From positions 1-59,517 of the forward strand of contig SCRO01000049.1 in the NCBI GenBank assembly GCA_004298505.1: a DNA stretch of 59,517 nucleotides, given 5' to 3'. Made by a program: the position numbers and the translations under genes. Below, one piece after another: positions 28,185 to 36,629 of this stretch; within the stretch, counting starts at the first letter, position 1; each line of letters starts with the position of its first letter. Origin of the DNA: Rhodanobacter sp. Lineage in GTDB: Bacteria > Pseudomonadota > Gammaproteobacteria > Xanthomonadales > Rhodanobacteraceae. The notes under the pieces were generated by a model. That model was not told the DNA's origin and ran no database searches. It was given only the letters and a program-made list of their open reading frames with translations.

Positions 28185-30038
28185 TCAGGTCCAAACCGGG
28201 TCGACTGGCGCTGGCAGACCAGTTTCAGCCAAACAACGTTGTTTCAGTTCGGCAAGTGTGCCGCCGCGATTGAACAATTCTATTGGCGGCCGCGTCGCAG
28301 CCATCTTTGCGCGCAGGGTCAAGGTCGCCGACATGTCGACAACACCCGCATCGATGACAACGCCGTAACGGCGCGCTCCATTCACACTGACCAGCCCCCT
28401 GCTTACGTCAGTAAGTACCCTGCCCGACTCCCGCTCGAGTGGATCACCCCAGCCACCCGCCCCCCAGGTGTCGTAATAGAGCAGATCGCCAACCTTGACT
28501 TGCACGCGGTCACATTTGGACGGCAAAACTTCCCGGCTACCATCCCTACGCACCAGCTCCTTGCGGCTGCGCTGGCCGGGCTCACCACCGTTGACGCCCC
28601 ATGGATAGGTCAGCCAGCGGTCATCGTGAATTGAAACCTCACCATCGGCCAACAAGCAGTACACGACACGCAAGCCATTGCCGCCGCGATGCAGCCCCGC
28701 ACCTCCGGAATCGACAATCGTTTCGTAGGTTTCGATGCGCAGCGGGAAATAGGCCTCGACAAACTCATTCGGTACATTGGTGAAACCCGGCCATAGCGAA
28801 TGTCCATCCGGACCATCACCGGCCGGCCGGCCTGGAATACCACCAAATCCTATCTGGAACAACTGGAACCACTTGCCTTCGGCGTCGTATCCGGAATACA
28901 TAAGGTGTGGAGAATCCGAGAAGCCTGCGGCGTTCATCGCCTGCGGCGAGCCCTGGCCAAGCAGGCCACCCATGATGTCGAAGATGCGGCCGAGCAGATG
29001 CGTTCGACACGACACCGCCGCAGGGAAGATGGGCCGGAGGATCGAGCCCTTCGGAACGCGTACTTCAACAAGGTCATAAAAGCCGTCGTTCAACAGGATT
29101 GCCGGGTCAAAAAGACTGATCGTCATGGCGCCGAAGAAGATCTTGAACATCTCCTCGTTGAGATAGAAGTTGACCGAAGACGGCGCCTGCGGATCGGTAC
29201 CCTCGAAATCAAAAATGGCCTTCTCGCCCTCACGCCAAAGCGCGCAACGCAGCGTGTACGGCCCATGACCCGCACCATCGTCACAAATATAGTCCTCAAA
29301 GGTCTGGTGCTTTTCCGACACAACGCGTTGAATGATTTTCTTCATCGCCCGGTGCGTGCGATCGAGCATCATCTGCTGTGCGCTGTAGAACCCATCGTCA
29401 CCGAAGCGACCGGCCAGTTCCACACACCGCCGGCCGGCACTGCGGCAGGCGGCAACCAACGCATTGAGATCGGAGTGGTTCCAGCGTGGCACGCGTACGT
29501 TATGCAGGATCACGTCGAGCATGTCGCTGTTGAGCGTGCCGGCGCGATACAACTTGACCGGGGGAATGCGCACACCCTCCTCCCATATCGTGCATGCATC
29601 GGTCGGCAGGCTGCCCGGCACCTTGCCGCCTACATCGGTCATGTGGCCGAACATCGCCGCATAATTGATCAGCCGACCATCCTTGAAGATCGGTAACAGT
29701 ACCAGCCAGTCGGGCATGTGGCTGACTGCGCCGTTGCACATGTACGGATCGTTAGTCAGAAATACGTCTCCCTCCTCGACGGTGCCGTCATACGCTTCCA
29801 GAAAACCAACAATGAACGAACCAAACTGGCCCACCAGCATTCTTCCGTCGGCGCCTGCGATGATAGGGAAAGCGTCGCCCTGCTCGCGGATACCAGGGCT
29901 CATGGCCGTGCGAAACAGCACGGCATCCATTTCGCTGCGCGCGTTGGCGAGCGCGTTCTCGACGATGTCCACAGCGATGGCATCGACGTCAACGCGTCGC
30001 AGGGGTTCCGAGTTGGTCTGGATGATACGTGCGCTCAT
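28185..30038 (-). CDS. hyuB: hydantoinase B/oxoprolinase-family subunit (HyuB)
   Basis: A 617-residue protein of the HyuB family, which includes ATP-dependent N-methylhydantoinase, 5-oxoprolinase C-half and acetone carboxylase alpha subunit. Typical segments are FRTAMSPGIREQGDAFP, DGTVEEGDVFLTNDPY, GHMTDVGGKVPGS and GGAGLHRGGNGLRVVYCL. Its ATG overlaps the hyuA stop (ATGA), with a GGAGGA ribosome site inside hyuA. HyuA and HyuB together form the ATP-dependent enzyme. Which ring is opened cannot be told from sequence. Confidence 0.92.
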   Translation of the reverse strand: MSARIIQTNSEPLRRVDVDAIAVDIVENALANARSEMDAVLFRTAMSPGIREQGDAFPIIAGADGRMLVGQFGSFIVGFLEAYDGTVEEGDVFLTNDPYMCNGAVSHMPDWLVLLPIFKDGRLINYAAMFGHMTDVGGKVPGSLPTDACTIWEEGVRIPPVKLYRAGTLNSDMLDVILHNVRVPRWNHSDLNALVAACRSAGRRCVELAGRFGDDGFYSAQQMMLDRTHRAMKKIIQRVVSEKHQTFEDYICDDGAGHGPYTLRCALWREGEKAIFDFEGTDPQAPSSVNFYLNEEMFKIFFGAMTISLFDPAILLNDGFYDLVEVRVPKGSILRPIFPAAVSCRTHLLGRIFDIMGGLLGQGSPQAMNAAGFSDSPHLMYSGYDAEGKWFQLFQIGFGGIPGRPAGDGPDGHSLWPGFTNVPNEFVEAYFPLRIETYETIVDSGGAGLHRGGNGLRVVYCLLADGEVSIHDDRWLTYPWGVNGGEPGQRSRKELVRRDGSREVLPSKCDRVQVKVGDLLYYDTWGAGGWGDPLERESGRVLTDVSRGLVSVNGARRYGVVIDAGVVDMSATLTLRAKMAATRPPIELFNRGGTLAELKQRCLAETGLPAPVDPVWT

Positions 30039-32110
30039 GATACTTCCTCCTGATCACCTTGGGGACGGATCAACAAGTTGCCGATGCTATCAACGCGGGC
30101 GCAGTAACCGGGCAGAAGTACGGTCGTTGAATCGACCTCCAGCACAATGGCGGGACCGTTAATACGCTGGTCAACGCACAGCAGCGCGCGGGTATAGACG
30201 GTTGCGGTGTGCTCCGCGCCTGCGTAATAGATGACCTGCTGACCAACCACGGCTGCCTGCGGGTCACCGCCATCGAGTTTCAGTTGCTTGTCCGCAATCA
30301 TCGGCTGCGATGCGCGCGCAATGGCCCGCAGATTGACCAGTTCGTGAGCTTCGCTGAGCGCAAACGTGAACTGGCGCTCGTGCTCGGCATCGAAAGCTGC
30401 GGTCAGGCTGTCCAGCCCTTGTTCCCGCAACCGAGCCAGATCGATTTCCAGTGTCAGCAGCAGGGCCTGCCCTTGATAGCGCACGTCGGCTTCCCAATTC
30501 AGTTGTTGCTGGTGAGCGGGAACATCTTGCTCTGCGAGCGAGCTTCGAACACTCTCGCTGAGGTGATCGAGAATCTCGATGACTTCCTCCACGCTCATCT
30601 CACTTAGGCGTCGAATCACCGAACGCGATGCCTCGTCCTTGACGCGTGTGGTGGCGTCACCGTACGCGCACAACACACCAGGACCTGGTGGCACGATGAC
30701 CGGCCATGTATTCATCAAGATACCCAGTGCGTTGCCGTGCAATGGCCCTGCACCACCAAAGACACACAAGGCGAAATCGCGCGGATCGTAGCCCTGCTCG
30801 ATACTGATTAGCCGCAACGCGCCGTACATATGCTCATTGGCAATGCGCGTTATACCCTCGGCCGCCTCGTACAGCGTGATGCCCATCGCATCGGCGACTT
30901 TCTGCACTGCAGCCTCAGCAAGGTCGCGGCGGATGACAAAATCACCTCCCAATCGCTGAATTTCCGGCAGATAGCCGAGCACGATGTTGGCATCTGTCAC
31001 TGTAGCTTCGGTGCCGCCCAAGTTGTAAGCCGCCGGGCCCGGCACCGCACCGGCGCTTTCAGGACCAACGCGCAGCGCACGAGTCAACTCCGGCACAGAG
31101 GCAATCGAGCCACCACCGGCCCCAATGCTGCGTACGTCGACGGAGGGCGCTCGAACCACAATGTCGCCAACGCGAGTTTCCCGACGTAACCGGGCATGAT
31201 TCTCGTCGATCAGGGCAACATCCGTCGAAGTGCCGCCTACATCGCAGGTCAACACGCGCGAGTAGCCAGCCCGCGAGCAAAACCAGATGGCGCCCGCGAC
31301 ACCCCCGGCAGGGCCCGACAACAACATGTTGACCGGTGCATGCGTGGCAGACTGGCAGGTAGCCAATCCTCCATCCGAGCGCAAAATGGACAACCTGACA
31401 TCCGGCCGTATTCGCACTTTCAATTCATCCTGAAGGTGCTGCACGTAGCTCGCCATCTGTGGACGTACGTAGCTGTTGACCACCGTAGTCTCGGTGCGCT
31501 CGTACTCCTGCATCTCCGGCACCACCTCGGACGACAACGATACCGGCACTCCGGGCATGACCTCGGCCGCAATACGACCAATGCGCTGCTCGTTCTCACC
31601 ATTTGCGTAGGCGTTGATGAGACTGACAGTCAGCGCCTCGACGCCGGCTCCACGCAGTTGCTCAAGCCCGACCCGTATCCCTGCCTCATCCAGTTCCCGC
31701 ACAATCCGTCCGCGAGCATCAACCCGCTCGTCAGCTTCAATGGTCAACTCCAGTGGTGCCAGCAGCTCACCCTTGTTGAACGTGACCCAGCCACCTAACC
31801 CACCCGGCACGAACGACCGAGCGATGTGCAGTACCTGCTTGTACCCACGTGTCGTGACCAGACCCACGCGAGCGCCGCGGCGCGTGAGAATCGCATTCGT
31901 CGCCACCGTTGTCCCATGCATCACCGAGCGGATAAGGGCAAGATCGACGCCAGACGCCTTGCATATCTTCTCGACGCCGTCGAGCACCGCAATCGACGAG
32001 TCATGGGGCGTCGACGACACTTTGGCAGTGAAATTGTCGCCGTTCTCCTCGTCCACCAATAACAAATCAGTGAACGTCCCACCTACATCCACACCAAGTC
32101 TAAAGCTCAT
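30035..32110 (-). CDS. hyuA: hydantoinase A/oxoprolinase-family subunit (HyuA)
   Basis: A 691-residue ASKHA-fold ATPase subunit. LGVDVGGTFTDLLLVDE at the N-terminus is the phosphate-binding loop; MHGTTVATNAILTRRGARVG, EYERTETTVVNSYVRPQ, LLSGPAGGVAGA and TCDVGGTSTDVALI follow, all family hallmarks. It phosphorylates the substrate amide or carbonyl for HyuB. It is the first gene of hyuA-hyuB-cysteine hydrolase, with 431 bases upstream before the SDR gene. N-methylhydantoin, 5-oxoproline or a related cyclic imide are possible substrates. Confidence 0.93.
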   Translation of the reverse strand: MSFRLGVDVGGTFTDLLLVDEENGDNFTAKVSSTPHDSSIAVLDGVEKICKASGVDLALIRSVMHGTTVATNAILTRRGARVGLVTTRGYKQVLHIARSFVPGGLGGWVTFNKGELLAPLELTIEADERVDARGRIVRELDEAGIRVGLEQLRGAGVEALTVSLINAYANGENEQRIGRIAAEVMPGVPVSLSSEVVPEMQEYERTETTVVNSYVRPQMASYVQHLQDELKVRIRPDVRLSILRSDGGLATCQSATHAPVNMLLSGPAGGVAGAIWFCSRAGYSRVLTCDVGGTSTDVALIDENHARLRRETRVGDIVVRAPSVDVRSIGAGGGSIASVPELTRALRVGPESAGAVPGPAAYNLGGTEATVTDANIVLGYLPEIQRLGGDFVIRRDLAEAAVQKVADAMGITLYEAAEGITRIANEHMYGALRLISIEQGYDPRDFALCVFGGAGPLHGNALGILMNTWPVIVPPGPGVLCAYGDATTRVKDEASRSVIRRLSEMSVEEVIEILDHLSESVRSSLAEQDVPAHQQQLNWEADVRYQGQALLLTLEIDLARLREQGLDSLTAAFDAEHERQFTFALSEAHELVNLRAIARASQPMIADKQLKLDGGDPQAAVVGQQVIYYAGAEHTATVYTRALLCVDQRINGPAIVLEVDSTTVLLPGYCARVDSIGNLLIRPQGDQEEVS

Positions 32111-32541
32111 AACTGCTCCGTTGACACACCTGTTTCGATTTCATTGAGAAAGATTGGCATTCCAAGTTACCGCTTGTTAGCGTTCACCGACGCACACTGA
32201 CCAACTGCTCCAAATTCACATCATCAGGCTCGACTCCGGGCGTATTCGGACGTGCATCGTCGCCAAGAGTGAAGACACTTTCATGTCGCCACTAATAATT
32301 AACCGTGAAACGAGTGACGAACATCATGCCTATTTCACCGCAGGCAATAGACATCGTTTTCATCCGTAATACACATCAGGCGTCCAGAAGTATCCTGCAT
32401 TCTCATATGTCTCTGGCATCTAAGCTCAGCCTGTTGAACAAGTAGGGGGGAGCGGATCCCGATCGGTGTTTTCTGATCTTGTGACGTATTTATATCCCCA
32501 CTATCCTATGGTTAGGCTTTGTAGTGCAGGTTGCCGCCGTT
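32111..32541. other. intergenic upstream of hyuA
   Basis: This 431-base AT-rich stretch has no conserved frame. It is long enough for the hyuA promoter. I searched the minus strand for a GG-N10-GC sigma-54 element and found none that fits well. Confidence 0.45.
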
Positions 32542-33288
32542 TCAAGGCATGACGTCCCCCAAATTGGGACCCAACATCTGACCGAGATATAGATTGCCAC
32601 CGGGCTCAGAAGCCAGCAGGACGGCGGACGGTACCAATTCCTCTGGCCGGCCAAAGCGACCAAGTGGAAGCTCTGCGGCCTTGGCAGCTTTCCATCCAGC
32701 GCTAATATCGCCAAGCATCGGCGTTTCCACCGGACCCGGAGCGATGACATTGACCAATACGTTGTGCTGTACCACTTCCAGCGCCAGGGATTTGCTGAAG
32801 CCGATGACCCCAGCCTTGGCGGCGGCATAGTAGCTGAGCTCGGGAGCGCCCTTGATCCCCAGTTGCGAGGCAATGTTGATAATCCACCCCCAGCGCTGCG
32901 CAATCATGGCCGGCAGTGCCTGCCGGCAGCACAGAAAGACACTGCGCAGATCAATCGCCAGCATCTGATCCCACTGCTCAATTGTCAGCTCCAGGCAGGA
33001 CCCCTGGCCGGCAATGCCAGCGCTGTTGACCAGAATGTCGATACCGCCAAGCCCCGCCAATGCCTGCTCAATCGCCTGCTCCGGCTGCTCAGCGGTGGCC
33101 AGGTCCGCCACGCTGGTGCCCACTTCAAGTCCCGTCTGCGTGCACGCCAACGCCATCCGACGCAGACCTTCAGCATCGCGATCAATCAACCACAGTCGCG
33201 CACCCTGAGCGGCGAAGCCCAGTGCAATTGCCTCACCCAAGCCGCTGGCGGCACCGGTGATCACTGCACGTTTATCCCGTAATTGCAT
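32542..33288 (-). CDS. short-chain dehydrogenase/reductase
   Basis: A 248-residue classical SDR. The cofactor motif is AVITGAASGLGEAIALGFA; DRDA after the second strand (about residue 37) suggests NAD(H). NSAG is at about 87-90, and the catalytic Ser, Tyr and Lys are in INIASQLGIKGAPELSYYAAAKAG (about residues 140-160). The Rossmann core is complete, ending near GNLYLGQMLGPNLGDVMP. A GAGGAG ribosome site precedes the ATG. A degraded C-terminus of another SDR lies immediately upstream at 33300-33545. Probably oxidises a hydroxyacyl intermediate; substrate unknown. Confidence 0.9.
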   Translation of the reverse strand: MQLRDKRAVITGAASGLGEAIALGFAAQGARLWLIDRDAEGLRRMALACTQTGLEVGTSVADLATAEQPEQAIEQALAGLGGIDILVNSAGIAGQGSCLELTIEQWDQMLAIDLRSVFLCCRQALPAMIAQRWGWIINIASQLGIKGAPELSYYAAAKAGVIGFSKSLALEVVQHNVLVNVIAPGPVETPMLGDISAGWKAAKAAELPLGRFGRPEELVPSAVLLASEPGGNLYLGQMLGPNLGDVMP

Positions 33289-33299
33289 AACCGTTCTCC

Positions 33300-33545
33300 T
33301 CAGCGCGGCAGGCGTACCGTAAGGCCGCCGTCGATAATGATCGGCTGGTCCATGATGTAGGCAGCCCGTTCGCTGCAGAGGGAACCCACCACCAGCTCGG
33401 CCTCTCCATCGGCGCGACCTATACGCTGCAGGGCACCGAGCTCACGCCCTGTCGCAGGCCCTCAGGACCCGGGGAGTTGATCGCATCCAGCGATTGCGGG
33501 GGATTCGATCAGCCTCGGTACCACCGCATTGCAGCGAATCTATCG
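33300..33545 (-). pseudogene. C-terminal relic of a second short-chain dehydrogenase
   Basis: One minus-strand frame, ending in TGA at 33300-33302, reads RCNAVVPRLIESPAIAG, then an in-frame TGA, then LQRIGRADGEAELVVGSLCS, ERAAYIMDQPIIIDGGLTV and RLPR. This is the C-terminal third of a classical SDR (NAVVPG...TP, GR...EIA, GQ...DGG). The first two thirds and the start are missing. It sits 12 bases before the start of the intact SDR gene, so it may be a leftover of a longer ancestral operon with two SDRs. Confidence 0.7.
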
Positions 33546-33764
33546 TATCTACTGCTGTTGTCACTTCGCACCTCTTATTTAATGCGATCTAAACCAAAGG
33601 CACCTAGCTCACCCGCAATTGCCTGACTGAGCTCCGAGCCACGATCGGAACTCGAGTTGGTGGACCCGTCGCTAGCCCGACGACGACCAAGGCAGGAGCG
33701 CGCACAAACCCAAAATGCTTTCGTGATACCGTTTCCGCGCCCACCCCTCCATGCACCTGCCGGT
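33546..33764. other. intergenic between SDR relic and DUF1329 gene
   Basis: A short GC-poor spacer without recognisable coding motif. It follows the DUF1329 stop on the minus strand. The deletion that removed most of the relic SDR must lie at or near its left part. Confidence 0.4.
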
Positions 33765-35027
33765 TTATTGAGAGGCCTGCTGCAACACGCTGATGCTCAG
33801 ATCGTCCGGGTGCACTCCTGGGGTATTGATCTGAACCTTGGGATCCAGCATGAACACGGTCGTGTGCATCTGCTGAAAGTCCATGGTGAATCCGCTCGTC
33901 GAAACCACGCCGACGGCACCGTCTGGACCACTTATTGACTTTGTCGTATAGAGTTCTTCTTTCCAGAAGTTGCCCTTCTTATCGAACACATCGGCCATAT
34001 TGAACCGTGGATACGCCTCATCCATATACAAGCGAATTCGACCATATGGGTGTGATACCGGCGGGTACGCATCGATTACCCACACTTTCCGAGGCTCGAA
34101 CACATTGGTCGGCTCAAAGTTCGGTTTGTTCTTAAGGTCAATCCCAGGGTACGCATCCACAGAATTTCCCTTCTTGGGATCCCAAGCCCAATTGGCGTGC
34201 ACAGACGCGAGGATCCAACGCTCCCCGATGTACTTGTATTTAGGGAACCACGTCGGGTACCAGTTGACGATCTCCAAATCGCTGTTAAGTTGGTCAGTCC
34301 CACCAATAGGACTGTCCCACGCCCCGCCAGTCAGCTGGCGTATCCGCCGCACCGCAGGAACATAGGCCCACACCGATGGGAAGCTTCCATCATCATGAAA
34401 GACGGTGAACGTCCCCAACCCGCGGATATCCCGTGGAGCTGTAGCAAACAGTAACGTTTCGCTCAAATCCTTGCCGTTGCCGCGAGTATGTGCCCCTCCT
34501 TCTCCATGAAGCAGGCCCTTCAAGAAGTAGCGTTTAAAAGTCCACTCCATATTGCTGGCCAATCCACGTCCACCGTCAATCATGACGTAAGCAAAGCGCG
34601 GATAGTTCTGATAATCCGCGTGCGGCGCTCCGTAGTAGTAGTTCCAGATTTGCTTGATAGCAAACTCCGGATCCGACGGCTTCACACCAGGGAATGGTAC
34701 GCCGGCGACGTATCCGGATGCGATACGCGTCTTCAGATCGAACTTCACTTGGCTAGAGTATTTCTTCGTAGCTTCCATCCAGGCCGGGTCGAGCTTGACT
34801 TCGCTGCTCGAAATCAACTTCGGTTTGAACCCCTCCTTACGAATCATCCAGTCCATGCGATCGGTCAACAAGCCCTTTAACGTATGCCCCTCAAAGGTAT
34901 CGTTGCTATATTGGTCGATATTTGCGGCGGTGATTACCGTACCGTCTGGAATCTCCGCTGCCGTTGCAGCAGCGAGGGACGCGCACGCGACGATCAACGT
35001 CGCCAGCAAGCCTTGACGTATCTTCAT
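33765..35027 (-). CDS. DUF1329 outer-membrane/periplasmic protein
   Basis: A 420-residue protein with a signal peptide (MKIRQGLLATLIVACASLAA, cleaved after ATAA). Its body is of the DUF1329 type (LolA/LppX-like beta sheet): DGTVITAANIDQYS, SYVAG-like and YYYGAPHADYQNYPRFAYV, then VPAVRRIRQL and WVIDAYPPVSHPYGRIRLYM. DUF1329 genes are regularly found with DUF1302 and RND exporters in catabolic clusters for hydrophobic compounds. I choose ATG 35025-35027; the frame is open to 35285 inside the upstream gene. It is 19 bases from DUF1302. Exact role unknown. Confidence 0.88.
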   Translation of the reverse strand: MKIRQGLLATLIVACASLAAATAAEIPDGTVITAANIDQYSNDTFEGHTLKGLLTDRMDWMIRKEGFKPKLISSSEVKLDPAWMEATKKYSSQVKFDLKTRIASGYVAGVPFPGVKPSDPEFAIKQIWNYYYGAPHADYQNYPRFAYVMIDGGRGLASNMEWTFKRYFLKGLLHGEGGAHTRGNGKDLSETLLFATAPRDIRGLGTFTVFHDDGSFPSVWAYVPAVRRIRQLTGGAWDSPIGGTDQLNSDLEIVNWYPTWFPKYKYIGERWILASVHANWAWDPKKGNSVDAYPGIDLKNKPNFEPTNVFEPRKVWVIDAYPPVSHPYGRIRLYMDEAYPRFNMADVFDKKGNFWKEELYTTKSISGPDGAVGVVSTSGFTMDFQQMHTTVFMLDPKVQINTPGVHPDDLSISVLQQASQ

Positions 35028-35046
35028 TATGAATCCTCCTTCGGTG

Positions 35047-36603
35047 TCAGAACTGGTACGTGAATCGCGCGAACAGTTGATCGTTGTTCTTGAAGTAGCC
35101 AAACAAGTAGGTTTCCGACGAGTTTCCACCCAGCAGATTGCTGTTTGCCGCGAAGAACAGGTCCGCTTCGAGGCGCACCCGCCAGTGATTGCCGGGTGCG
35201 AACTCGATGTTCGGAACAAGAAATCCACCACCGTTGGTAAGGTCCACTCCACCCGCAATGCCGGGTTTGATGATGTCGTGGTCATAGCTCAATGCAAGAA
35301 TTCCAGTGAGGATCGTGGAATTCTGGCGCTTGCGAGCCGTATATCCAGCAAGATTGACCAAGTCGTCCTGGGGTCTTAGCCCAGGAATCCAAGTGTCAAA
35401 CAACTGCACAGAGAAAAACGGTGGTGCATGGGTCCCAAGAACCCCCTGGAGTGCGTTGAGGCTCTTGTCCATACGCAGTACGGTTTGTACCGTTCCCATC
35501 GTTTTGATTCCGCAGAGCCCGGCAATGTTACCGGCGCACAAAGCAGGATTTGTGCCCACGTTGTACGGCTTGTTGAAAGTGTAGGCAATCTCGGTACTGA
35601 ATACTGCATCCGCCCATTTGGCGTAGGTATTCCCCGTAACGCCGACTATATCGATAAACGGATAGATCGTATCTCCGAGGAGTCCTACAGGCGCCTGCTT
35701 GTATGGATTTGTAGCCGAATTGAACACCGGATCACCGTTATGCTGGTGGAGGTACACGAACGAGTAGTTATTGTCTCCCAGCAAGCCACTCCATCGGAAC
35801 GCATATCCATTATCTGAGGTATTCGCTCCACGCGAGCGATAATTGTAGGGAACTAATGCTGGGTGGCCGTCTCCTGCGTGGATGAAGTCCACTGTGTGAA
35901 ACGGTTGATTCGACCAACGACCTCCGAATATATCGTAGTTATTTCCAAAATCGTCTCGCGCGTTTAGTGATCCAGGAATCAGCAGGAACTGCGCCTGGCC
36001 ATGAAGCTTCGGTACGTCAATCATCAAATTGGCCATGACCAACGGTTTTCTGATGTCTTCATTTTCCGGCACAAGGAATGAGCGCCACGTAAAGTCAAAA
36101 CCATTGACTTGATCCAGGACTTGGAAAAAGTCTGTGTTGCCGAAAGCCACCTGTTGCTTACCAATCCTTAACGTGCTGTTCGGACCCGCGTCGATGCCGA
36201 ACAACTTCAATGGAAAGTTTAGGTACATTTCCCGCAAATCGGTTTGGTTGTAGGCGTCATGGGCGAGATTACCCCCCAGCCACGCGCCGCTCTTGTTCAG
36301 CCTCTGCAGATACGGTGTATTTATTTCACCAGTTAGCCGGCCAGTTATATGAAAGCCGACCTCATGAATGGTACCGTCTAAGTTGAGCTGGGTACTTCCC
36401 CGCTCCATCGACGGATCCCACTTATTGTTGTGTCTAGTATTCGGAGCGGCGTCTTGTAGATTCACCCCCAGGTACCCCCGTACCCACCCGGACAAAGTAA
36501 TGCTTCCCCAATCACCACTAGTGGACAACTGCTGTGCACTCGCCCCACACGAGATCAGCAGTCCCAACGCGATCGTCAATTGGCATTTGCGTAACTTCTT
36601 CAT
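35047..36603 (-). CDS. DUF1302-type outer-membrane beta-barrel protein
   Basis: A 518-residue protein with a signal peptide ending after SCGASA and a predicted beta-barrel. Typical parts are GSITLSGWVRGYLGVN, TDLREMYLNFPLKLFG, LRIGKQQVAFGNTDFFQVLD and a C-terminal strand ending in aromatic Phe (FARFTYQF), the signal for outer-membrane assembly. DUF1302 proteins are thought to be porin-like, often linked to uptake or release of hydrophobic substrates. Start is ATG 36601-36603 (MKKLRK); the upstream in-frame start is less likely. It overlaps no gene; the RND gene ends 26 bases before. Confidence 0.88.
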   Translation of the reverse strand: MKKLRKCQLTIALGLLISCGASAQQLSTSGDWGSITLSGWVRGYLGVNLQDAAPNTRHNNKWDPSMERGSTQLNLDGTIHEVGFHITGRLTGEINTPYLQRLNKSGAWLGGNLAHDAYNQTDLREMYLNFPLKLFGIDAGPNSTLRIGKQQVAFGNTDFFQVLDQVNGFDFTWRSFLVPENEDIRKPLVMANLMIDVPKLHGQAQFLLIPGSLNARDDFGNNYDIFGGRWSNQPFHTVDFIHAGDGHPALVPYNYRSRGANTSDNGYAFRWSGLLGDNNYSFVYLHQHNGDPVFNSATNPYKQAPVGLLGDTIYPFIDIVGVTGNTYAKWADAVFSTEIAYTFNKPYNVGTNPALCAGNIAGLCGIKTMGTVQTVLRMDKSLNALQGVLGTHAPPFFSVQLFDTWIPGLRPQDDLVNLAGYTARKRQNSTILTGILALSYDHDIIKPGIAGGVDLTNGGGFLVPNIEFAPGNHWRVRLEADLFFAANSNLLGGNSSETYLFGYFKNNDQLFARFTYQF

Positions 36604-36629
36604 CGGTCCTCTCCTCACGAAGATCCTGG

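Noticed and set aside
22018..32541. Further sigma-54 promoters before the VOC, regulator, leuC, MDR and hyuA genes
   Set aside because: Several GG or TGG stretches were seen on the minus strand, but none had the GC at the correct 10-base spacing. Only the site at 43877-43894 passed.
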